Below, piece after piece: positions 1 to 5,471 of a stretch of DNA of 16,027 nt (positions within the stretch are counted from its first letter, which is position 1; the number at the start of each line of letters is the position of its first letter). Position numbers and translations under genes: made by a program. The DNA comes from CAZFCK01 sp964517355. GTDB taxonomy: Bacteria > Desulfobacterota > Desulfovibrionia > Desulfovibrionales > Desulfovibrionaceae. Where the stretch lies: the NCBI GenBank assembly GCA_964517355.1, contig CAZFCK010000102.1:1-16027 (forward strand). Direction: 5' to 3'. Below the pieces are notes generated by a model. The model saw only the letters and a list, made by a program, of their open reading frames with translations, did no database searches and was not told the DNA's origin.

Positions 1-60
1 CCTGAAACAATTGGAAATTGTTTCAGGGGAGAGCCTTGTTTCAAGGCGAAAATGCTCTAG
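1..60 (-). repeat. REP-like interspersed repeat, copy R1 (two hairpins)
   Basis: Read on the minus strand this begins CTAGAGCATTTTCGCC and contains two adjacent inverted repeats. The first is GCCTTG-AAA-CAAGGC (33-47 on the plus strand). The second is a perfect 12-bp stem, CCTGAAACAATT against AATTGTTTCAGG, with a 3-nt loop (1-27). The same sequence recurs on the plus strand at 4488-4548 and 15979-16027, so it is a dispersed repeat rather than a local accident. The stop codon of the aldolase gene (57-59) lies inside the CTAGAG edge, so the element sits directly at the 3' end of that gene, where it could protect or terminate its mRNA. The sequence is clear; the role is inferred by analogy with enterobacterial REP/BIME elements. 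No transposase is present in the window. Confidence 0.85.
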
Positions 61-833
61 AGGGACGCCTTTGTCTCGGTTCCGTGCACGATCTGCTCCA
101 GCCCGCGCAAGGCCTTGTGCGGTTCGGGATGCTGGAAGATGTTGCGCCCCGCCAATACTCCGGCGGCGCCGCACTCGAGAGCCGTGCGCATCATGTTCAG
201 GAACGATTCCAGGTTCGGTTGGCTGGGGCCTCCGGCCACGAGCACGGGCGCGGGGCAGGCTTTTACCGCCCTGCTGAAGCTCTCCGTATCCCCGGAATAG
301 AGCACGCTGACCAGATCGGCGCCCAATTCGCCCCCAAGCCGCACGCAATGAGCGATAAGGCTGGGGTCCAGCTCGTTCACGATCTGTCCGCCTCTGGCAT
401 AAATCACCACAAACACGGGCAAGCCCGCCTGGTGCGCTTCATCCGTGGCGAGACCGAAATCCGTGAGCATGCGGTCTTCCAGATCATTACCGATGTTGAC
501 ATGCACGGCCACCGCGTCCGCCCCCAAACGTAAAGCCTCCTGCACCGAACAGACGATGCTTTTATTGTAGGTCGGCAATCCATGGCGCGTGCCGCCCGAG
601 AGCTGCACCACCAGGTTCACCGTGTGGGGGGCGGTATCGCCGTAGGCCCTGGCCAGGCCCTTGTTCAAAACAATGCCTTGCACGCCGAAGTCGTGCGCAT
701 TGCCGATCAAACCGGGGATATCCTCAATACCGTGGATCATGCCGCTGCTGACGCCGTGGTCCAGAGCCAGGATCAGTGCGCGTTTGCTTTGCGTATCGAA
801 AAAGCGGCGCATTCTGCGCCTGCATCCGATCAT
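57..833 (-). CDS. DhnA/AroA'-family aldolase homologue with Schiff-base lysine replaced by serine
   Basis: The product is a 258-residue (beta/alpha)8-barrel protein of the DhnA/FbaB class I aldolase family. It most resembles archaeal 2-amino-3,7-dideoxy-D-threo-hept-6-ulosonate (ADTH) synthase, the MJ0400 type that starts the alternative route to 3-dehydroquinate and aromatic amino acids. Family landmarks are the ALDHG motif (Asp25), the LSGGT phosphate-region motif, VIYARG (Tyr145), the VAGGP loop and AGVLAGRNIFQH near the C-terminus. The start chosen is the ATG at 833, with AAGGAG eight bases upstream; the GTG at 842 overlaps that ribosome site. The odd point is position 176. The family has GAD-(I/V)-(I/V)-K, with Lys184 forming the Schiff base in MJ0400. 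Here the sequence is GADLVS with codon AGC, so the usual catalytic lysine is absent. It may be a non-aldolase paralogue or use different chemistry. Family assignment is firm; the activity is uncertain. Confidence 0.8.
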   Translation of the reverse strand: MIGCRRRMRRFFDTQSKRALILALDHGVSSGMIHGIEDIPGLIGNAHDFGVQGIVLNKGLARAYGDTAPHTVNLVVQLSGGTRHGLPTYNKSIVCSVQEALRLGADAVAVHVNIGNDLEDRMLTDFGLATDEAHQAGLPVFVVIYARGGQIVNELDPSLIAHCVRLGGELGADLVSVLYSGDTESFSRAVKACPAPVLVAGGPSQPNLESFLNMMRTALECGAAGVLAGRNIFQHPEPHKALRGLEQIVHGTETKASL

Positions 834-935
834 GCGTGTCACTCCTTGGCACGTGTTACAGGTTGTTGCGTATCGTTGTGCGTTTCAGAACTCATGAAAT
901 TAAACGGCCGACGCCACCGCGGCATGGCCATGATT

Positions 936-974
936 TTTATAGAAAATAGTGAACCATTTCAAATAAATTGACAA
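936..974 (-). promoter_or_regulatory. Probable promoter region of the DhnA-family gene
   Basis: The 171 bases upstream of the aldolase start hold an AT-rich block. On the minus strand there is TTGTCA (969-974), and further downstream CACTAT, 17 bases after it, and TATAAA (936-941). TATAAA could instead pair with an internal TTTGAA at 16-bp spacing. Which -10 is used cannot be decided by eye. The block makes an independent promoter likely, rather than read-through from the methyltransferase gene. Confidence 0.35.
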
Positions 975-1004
975 ATGATTTTTGAAAATTCATGCTGAGC
1001 CGCC

Positions 1005-2276
1005 TCAGCGCTCCGCCCACAATACGCGCTTGCCTTTCCTCTTGAGCCACCCCAACCCCAAATCCCGGAAATAGAGGCCGCACATGCCGCCGGTCCCCGG
1101 TGGGGCGGGCAAGCTCTGCCCGGAAAGCAGTTGCTGTAATTGTTCGGGACGTTCCGCCACAAAAGCGCCGGGTTCCGGAGCGTCCGGCAAAAGGGCCCGC
1201 ACACGCGGCAGCGGACGAAATCCCCCCTTTGTCATGCGCCCCACTTGGGCTCCGTGCCATTGAAAGCCGCTGGGAAATCTGGCTGCGTGACGATGCACGA
1301 ACCATGCGTTGTCGCCGAAGAGGCGCACCCATCCAGGGCCAAGGCGTGCGAAGCCGTGTTCGAACGCATCGCAGTCGTCGATGGGCAGGCCGGGAATTTC
1401 AAGCGAAGCCGGCGATTCGTCATCCGCCAATACGCCCGGTTTGCGCAGCTTCGCCGCAAAATGCCCTTGGGCGTTGGAGCGTCGCTGATCCACGCGCAAA
1501 CACCCAGTGCAATCCGTCAGCTGCGGATTCTCCATGAAGAAACCGGGCGGGGGCGTGAGCGGCGCGAGCTCCAGGCCGAGCGCATCGCAGGCGTATCGGA
1601 TTTGCTTCTCGTTTTCCTGCACGTTGGTGGTGCACGTGGAATAGACCAGCACGCCTCCTGGCGCGAGCAGGCGCGATGCCTCGCGCAGGAGCAATCGCTG
1701 CAATCCCACGAGGGGGGCGATTTTCTCACCCTGCCAGAGCGAGGTCACTTGCGGATGCTTGTCCGCCGTGCCCCATCCGCTGCACGGCGGATCCAGGAGT
1801 ATACCGGGCCAGAATCCGTCAGGCAAGGGCATGTCCTCGCCCGGATAACGGCATATGGCCGCGTTGGGCAGTTGCAGCCGCGCGAGGTTGCGCTTGAGGG
1901 TCAGGTGGCGTTCCTTGTTGGGCTCGTTGGCCAGCACCAGCCCCTTGTCGCCGATAAGGGTCGCCAGAAAGGAACTTTTGCCTCCCGGACTCGCGCACAT
2001 GTCCATAACAGGCATGTTCTCCACGTCCGCATGCAGTGCCAAAGGCGAAAGCATGGACGCGCGGTCCTGGATATATATGACGCCGAACCAGGCCGCAAGA
2101 CTGGACCCCAAGGGCATGGGGCTCGAGACGGCGCGCCAGGCCCAAGGGGAAAACGGCTCGGGTTCAAGGACAAATCCCTGCGCCTGGAGCAATTCCAACA
2201 CCGCTTGCTGACGGCTCAAGGGACAAACCAGGCGGAAGCAGCGTTCCTGATGATCGTTCAGTGTGAAGCCCTCCAT
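1005..2276 (-). CDS. RsmF/NOL1-NOP2-Sun family RNA (cytosine-5-)-methyltransferase
   Basis: The 423-residue product is a SAM-dependent RNA m5C methyltransferase that would modify rRNA or tRNA in the cytoplasm. The SAM-binding motif I is MDMCASPGGKSS (residues 91-102). Motif IV is DPPCSG (162-167), with the product-release Cys165. Motif VI is STC (213-215), with the nucleophilic Cys215. An N-terminal NOL1/NOP2 fold with IQDRASML precedes the catalytic domain. A roughly 150-residue C-terminal region (GMCGLYFRDLGLGWLKRKGKR near the end) fits the RsmF-type RNA-binding extension. The ATG at 2276 has no obvious Shine-Dalgarno; the upstream sequence is T-rich. No in-frame alternative is better, because the conserved region begins within about 15 residues. 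The exact RNA target cannot be read from sequence. Confidence 0.85.
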   Translation of the reverse strand: MEGFTLNDHQERCFRLVCPLSRQQAVLELLQAQGFVLEPEPFSPWAWRAVSSPMPLGSSLAAWFGVIYIQDRASMLSPLALHADVENMPVMDMCASPGGKSSFLATLIGDKGLVLANEPNKERHLTLKRNLARLQLPNAAICRYPGEDMPLPDGFWPGILLDPPCSGWGTADKHPQVTSLWQGEKIAPLVGLQRLLLREASRLLAPGGVLVYSTCTTNVQENEKQIRYACDALGLELAPLTPPPGFFMENPQLTDCTGCLRVDQRRSNAQGHFAAKLRKPGVLADDESPASLEIPGLPIDDCDAFEHGFARLGPGWVRLFGDNAWFVHRHAARFPSGFQWHGAQVGRMTKGGFRPLPRVRALLPDAPEPGAFVAERPEQLQQLLSGQSLPAPPGTGGMCGLYFRDLGLGWLKRKGKRVLWAER

Positions 2277-2427
2277 AAAAGAAACGTAAAAAAAACCATA
2301 CCCGTTGCCATACGCGGCAAAAAAAAGTCATAATCATGTGCAACGCCAAGCGCAACGTCCGGATACATATTGAAGGCAAAACTAAAAAACATCAATTTCC
2401 CGCCCCAGAGAGCCTGGAGCTGGAGAC

Positions 2428-2594
2428 TTGCCCGGTTTTTCCTGCCGGAGTATGCTTTGCTTCCTGCAATGCTTCATGGTAAGTGAACACACTCTCCAGA
2501 CTGAGCAGAACTGCCTGCTAACGTTAACGGTGCGCTTCTCGCGCGCCAGAGCAACCCACGTACCGCGAGATGCGGTAGATGCCAAGGAGTCGTT
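2428..2594 (+). promoter_or_regulatory. Candidate promoter and structured leader of the FG-GAP protein gene
   Basis: A sigma70-like pair, TTGCCC (2428-2433) and TATGCT (2451-2456), is separated by exactly 17 bases and points at the gene starting at 2595. The predicted leader of about 130 nt contains a perfect hairpin TACCGC-GAGAT-GCGGTA (2561-2577), just before the AAGGAG ribosome site (2584-2589), which could modulate translation. Match quality is 4 of 6 at each box. The rest of the divergent intergenic stretch, 2277-2427, is AT-rich near the methyltransferase start and shows no further feature I can defend. Confidence 0.35.
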
Positions 2595-4310
2595 ATGAAC
2601 ATGCGTGTTACACGCCTACTCGCTTTGCTGGCGCTCGCCTGTGCGCTGCTCTTTCCGGTCCATGCCGGGGCTACGCAAAGCTTTGCCGTTGCTCCTTTTC
2701 AAATCAACGGTCCAGATCAGTATCAATATTTGGGCAAAGGCATCCAGGACATGATGATCTCCCGGCTGCATTGGGCCGGTAATTTCGAAGCCCAAAGCAA
2801 AGATAAGATTCTTTCCCTGACAAAGGGAAAACCCGTGAGCGACGGGGACGCGCAGTCCGTCATGTCCCAACTGGGAGTCGATTTCCTGGTGTACGGCAGC
2901 GTCACCATACTTGGGCAGGAAACCAGCGTTGACTTGCGCGTGCAAAGCGCTGCCGGCAAAACGTTTCCCCAGACCGCGCAAACGCAGCTCGATACCCTGA
3001 TTCCCACCTTGGAAGTGCTTGCGGGCAAAGTCAACGCTGAAATCTTTCAGCGGCCGGGAAAGGACGAAACGGCCGAGGCGCAGCCCAAGCAGATCAATGC
3101 CATGAACCCGGATCTGGTACACAATGAAACCAGCCAGGGACAGGAATTTTACCTTAATCCGCAGTTCCGCTATGCCGGCGATGCCGAGTCCACAGGCCGC
3201 ACCCGCAGCAGGTCCCTGCCTTATGTCAGCACCTCCATCGTTGTGGGCGACGCGGACGCCGACGGCCGCAGCGAGGCCTTTATCGCCGCGGATGACGGCG
3301 TTTATGCCTACCGCTTTACCGCCGACAACGACATGAAGGAGTTGGATCGTTACAATATCGGTCCATTGCTTGAAATCTTGCGCATGTCCATGATCGACCT
3401 GAACCGGGACGGCAAGGCAGAGATTATTGCGTGCGCAATGTACAAGCCCGTGGAAATGGACGTGCAGAAAATCAACAATCTGGCCACGCTCAACAACCCG
3501 CGAACCTTCATATTCAATTTGGTCGGCGACAAGCTGCAAGTGGTGGAAGACGACATAGCGATCTTTATGGCCACGGTGCAAACTCCTCCGGACTATATGC
3601 CGAAGCTTGTGGGACAGCTCAAGGGCAGCCCCAAGGTTTTCGAATCCTACGTGCATGAGATCGTGAAAATGGGCGGCAAGTATGCGCTCGGCCCCCGCCT
3701 TATGCTGCCGCCGGAAGCGAATACCTTCAATTTCACGTACATGCCCATGGGTGAAGGTGATTACAAGATCATCATCATCGACGATAAGGACAGATTGCGG
3801 ATTTACAGCCGGACGGGCGACAGGCAGTGGACTTCCGACGTCCAGTTTTCGGGGTCGTCGCTCGGCATTGTGGACGCGCGCAACCGCATCGGGCTTAAGG
3901 ACCAGATCATCATGACGCAGCCCTATTACGTGCCCATGCGCATGCTGCCCGTCAACCTGGACCGCAACAATCAGTTCGAAATGTTGGTGAACCGCCCCAT
4001 CTCCGTGGCCGCGCAGTTTTTTACGCGCTACCGCTATTACCCGCAGGGCGAAATACATTGCCTGTATTGGGACGGCATGGGTATGAGCCTGGTGTGGAAA
4101 ACGCGACGCATCAAAGGTTCGGTGGCCGATTACGGTCTGGGCGACATCAACAACGACGGCATCCTTGATCTCTACGTCCTCGTGAACACTCATCCGGGCA
4201 TGCTCGGCGCAGGCTCCAGGCGGACAGCGGTGCTGATGTACCCCCTGGACACGAGTAAGATCAACGAGAAAGGCGTACCCATTGATCGTGAGTTCACCGA
4301 AGAGCAATAA
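2595..4310 (+). CDS. Secreted TolB/FlgO-like N-domain plus FG-GAP (VCBS-type) beta-propeller protein
   Basis: The protein has 571 residues. An N-terminal signal peptide (basic MNMRVTR, hydrophobic 8-22, likely cleavage after HAGA at 26) predicts export to the periplasm or surface. There is no good lipobox. Residues about 28-160 (FAVAPFQINGPDQYQYLGKGIQDMM..., then LGVDFLVYGSV) resemble the alpha/beta domain of TolB-N/FlgO/CsgG-like proteins. Calcium-loop FG-GAP motifs follow: D219-A-D221-A-D223-G, D268-L-N270-R-D272-G and D517-I-N519-N-D521-G, with weaker blades between them, fitting a seven-bladed integrin-alpha-like propeller. The ATG at 2595 has AAGGAG five bases upstream; a second ATG at 2601 is a poorer choice. 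It is monocistronic, with its own terminator. Its partner is unknown; an envelope scaffold or adhesion role is only inference. Confidence 0.75.
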   Translation: MNMRVTRLLALLALACALLFPVHAGATQSFAVAPFQINGPDQYQYLGKGIQDMMISRLHWAGNFEAQSKDKILSLTKGKPVSDGDAQSVMSQLGVDFLVYGSVTILGQETSVDLRVQSAAGKTFPQTAQTQLDTLIPTLEVLAGKVNAEIFQRPGKDETAEAQPKQINAMNPDLVHNETSQGQEFYLNPQFRYAGDAESTGRTRSRSLPYVSTSIVVGDADADGRSEAFIAADDGVYAYRFTADNDMKELDRYNIGPLLEILRMSMIDLNRDGKAEIIACAMYKPVEMDVQKINNLATLNNPRTFIFNLVGDKLQVVEDDIAIFMATVQTPPDYMPKLVGQLKGSPKVFESYVHEIVKMGGKYALGPRLMLPPEANTFNFTYMPMGEGDYKIIIIDDKDRLRIYSRTGDRQWTSDVQFSGSSLGIVDARNRIGLKDQIIMTQPYYVPMRMLPVNLDRNNQFEMLVNRPISVAAQFFTRYRYYPQGEIHCLYWDGMGMSLVWKTRRIKGSVADYGLGDINNDGILDLYVLVNTHPGMLGAGSRRTAVLMYPLDTSKINEKGVPIDREFTEEQ

Positions 4311-4334
4311 GCGGCAGCAATTGATTGGCAATAA

Positions 4335-4371
4335 ACACCGGCACGTCATTTTCGTGCCGGTGTTTTTTTTT
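4335..4371 (+). terminator. Strong intrinsic terminator after the FG-GAP gene
   Basis: An 11-bp perfect stem, ACACCGGCACG (4335-4345) against CGTGCCGGTGT (4353-4363), has a 7-nt loop and is followed by an uninterrupted T run to 4371. It lies 24 bases after the stop codon at 4310. Confidence 0.95.
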
Positions 4372-4487
4372 GAAGGGGGCAGTCGTTCCGGAGACTACGC
4401 TCCGCAAAGACGGACGGAGAGGTTAGGAGTTACGGGGGGAGAACCTTTTTCAAAAACTTCAGCCCTTGGGCGCGGTCGTATCGCGCC

Positions 4488-4548
4488 TTAGCGCATTTTC
4501 GCCTTGAAACAAGGCTCTCCCCTGAAATAATTTCCAATTGTTCCAGGG
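4488..4548 (+). repeat. REP-like interspersed repeat, copy R2
   Basis: This plus-strand copy of the family matches R1 and R3 almost exactly through GCATTTTCGCC, the hairpin GCCTTG-AAA-CAAGGC (4501-4515), CTCTCC and the second hairpin (4520-4548). The second stem carries a few changes from the perfect R1 stem: as RNA it has one A/C mismatch and one G-U pair, so the fold survives. It is followed nine bases later by an inverted variant (4558-4594), which makes a two-unit, tail-to-tail arrangement like a BIME. Confidence 0.85.
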
Positions 4549-4557
4549 AAATGCATA

Positions 4558-4594
4558 AGAGCATCTAGCGCTTTTCAAGCGTGAGATGCTCTAG
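4558..4594 (-). repeat. Variant inverted unit of the REP-like repeat, R2b
   Basis: On the minus strand this starts CTAGAGCAT like the main repeat, and continues into CGCTT-GAA-AAGCG, a hairpin shaped like GCCTTG-AAA-CAAGGC with different stem bases. The outer arms AGAGCATCT (4558-4566) and AGATGCTCT (4584-4592) pair perfectly, so the whole unit folds into one long stem with a small internal loop. The shared edge and shared loop suggest common descent with the main repeat, but the second (CCTGAAACAATT) hairpin is missing. Confidence 0.65.
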
Positions 4595-4765
4595 GGATGA
4601 AGATAGCAGCGCTGGTTTCCCCCCGGAAATTTTCATAAATTAATCTGGAAATGGTATAAGTTCCCGGTGCGCCAGGATACCGCTTTTTGGTCGTTGCGGA
4701 GCATCTTCCGCTTGAAAGGCTCCGGGTGCTCTTCTGCATTTTTTCGATACGAATTTGCATTGCTT
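4595..4765. other. Non-coding stretch bracketed by repeat units
   Basis: I see no gene I can defend here. A 79-codon minus-strand frame (4575-4814) crosses the segment, but it begins inside one repeat copy (R4) and ends inside another (R2b), and it has no Shine-Dalgarno. Its amino-acid sequence is not recognised. The likeliest reading is intergenic repeat debris. Confidence 0.5.
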
Positions 4766-4799
4766 TAGAGGAGAGCCCCGTCTCAAGCCGAAAATGCGC
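4766..4799 (-). repeat. Degenerate REP-like repeat, copy R4
   Basis: On the minus strand this reads GCGCATTTTCGGCTTGAGAC, then GGGGCTCTCC, which aligns without gaps to the repeat core GCGCATTTTCGCCTTGAAAC, then AAGGCTCTCC. The stem GCTTG/CGGGC still pairs as RNA through two G-U wobbles around the loop. The second hairpin is barely recognisable (CTAAAGCAAT where R1 has CTGAAACAAT). Homology is likely but the copy is decayed. Confidence 0.6.
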
Positions 4800-4801
4800 C
4801 A

Positions 4802-5089
4802 ACTCGTGCTCCATACAAGAATGTACATGAAATATTACGCAGGTACGCGCAAGGTACCTGGTTGATCAATGTGCACGACAAATTTGGATATAATCAAAGA
4901 TCAGAAGTGGAATCAAGCGGTAGGGCGATATTCCAGGCATCGTTTATGGCAACGAAAAACCAATGTGGTTTGGTTTTGGCGCTCTGGAGTGCCAACAGGG
5001 GTATTCCGGCATACCCGGTTGCAACCATTGAGCTGCCTCAATAATAATCGCAATACGGTCTACTGCGGTTATGCCTCCGTCTTTGGAGG
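4802..5089. other. AT-rich intergenic stretch, no convincing gene
   Basis: Two short overlapping plus-strand frames (4862-5044 and 4869-5093) lack ribosome sites and recognisable homology. A TATAAT sits near 4891 without a well-placed -35 box. A 6-bp hairpin GCCTCC-GTCTTT-GGAGGC (5073-5090) abuts the stop codon of the small minus-strand gene but has no T run downstream in that direction, so it is at best a weak terminator. Base composition is clearly poorer in GC than the flanking housekeeping genes. Confidence 0.45.
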
Positions 5090-5305
5090 CTAAAATTCGT
5101 CTTCAAAATCTTCTTCGCTTTCCTGTTCTTCGATTTCCTCAATAAATTCTTCCAGAATAGCATCCATCTCGGTGCAGAACTCTTCCAGCTTTTCTTCCAA
5201 AAGATCACTATCATGCTCAAATCTTTCAAAATACTTTAACACAGTTGTGTTGGCGAGCATGTAGTCCGCGATTGTGTCGGCTAACTTTCCATTTTTTACG
5301 CTCAT
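5090..5305 (-). CDS. Small acidic protein of unknown function
   Basis: The product is 71 residues. An N-terminal half (MSVKNGKLADTIADYMLANT...) is followed by a charged, probably helical or coiled-coil segment (LLEEKLEEFCTEMDAILEEF) and a strongly acidic tail (EEIEEQESEEDFEDEF). There is no signal peptide or membrane segment, so it is probably cytoplasmic. The ATG at 5305 is preceded by AAGGAAGGG at good spacing, which supports a real gene; upstream in-frame ATGs have no ribosome site. It is divergent from the nitroreductase. Its AT-rich codon use differs from the neighbours, which may mean foreign origin or just composition bias from the many Glu/Lys/Phe codons. I do not recognise the family. 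An acidic-tail binding or mimic role would be speculation. Confidence 0.65.
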   Translation of the reverse strand: MSVKNGKLADTIADYMLANTTVLKYFERFEHDSDLLEEKLEEFCTEMDAILEEFIEEIEEQESEEDFEDEF

Positions 5306-5379
5306 GATCCCTTCCTTGTCTTCTGTTGCGTCATACAACCGTTTGCATGTTGTTGTGAGTTGCCGTGGGGGCAACGGCC

Positions 5380-5408
5380 TTTACTTCAATCCTTCATTTC
5401 CTGATACT
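5380..5408 (+). promoter_or_regulatory. Candidate promoter of the ferredoxin-nitroreductase gene
   Basis: TTTACT (5380-5385) and GATACT (5403-5408) are separated by 17 bases and lie about 65 bases upstream of the start at 5472. Each box matches 4 of 6 consensus bases. A perfect 6-bp hairpin GTTGCC-GTGGG-GGCAAC (5359-5374) lies immediately upstream, in the shared region with the divergent small gene. Confidence 0.3.
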
Positions 5409-5471
5409 GCCCTGCGTTGCGCATGGCAAGAGTGTGGAAGAGACAAATTTCGACGTTCCAAGGAGCCGTGT

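Noticed and set aside
18..533. Plus-strand frame starting MFQGRALFQGENALE at the left end, with the same N-terminus read from the right-end repeat
   Set aside because: The shared peptide is only the translated REP-like repeat; the rest is antisense to the aldolase. It could mislead automatic gene callers.
994..1009. GCTGAG/CTCAGC hairpin over the methyltransferase stop codon
   Set aside because: Six-bp stem overlapping the stop, with only a weak T-rich tail on the minus strand; could be chance.
2616..4349. 577-codon open frame on the minus strand opposite the FG-GAP gene
   Set aside because: It is a GC-skew shadow. The plus strand has signal peptide, propeller motifs, ribosome site and terminator, while the antisense frame has no recognisable domain and a His/Val-rich shadow composition.
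4488..4799. Repeat cluster as a CRISPR array
   Set aside because: Units are in both orientations, irregularly spaced and have no uniform spacers; no cas genes are present.
5073..5090. GCCTCC/GGAGGC hairpin as terminator of the small acidic-protein gene
   Set aside because: It has no T run on the minus strand and its arm overlaps the stop codon; too weak to call as a terminator.
4862..5093. Two overlapping short plus-strand frames (60 and 74 codons)
   Set aside because: No ribosome site, no recognised homology, and overlapping in different frames; treated as intergenic.
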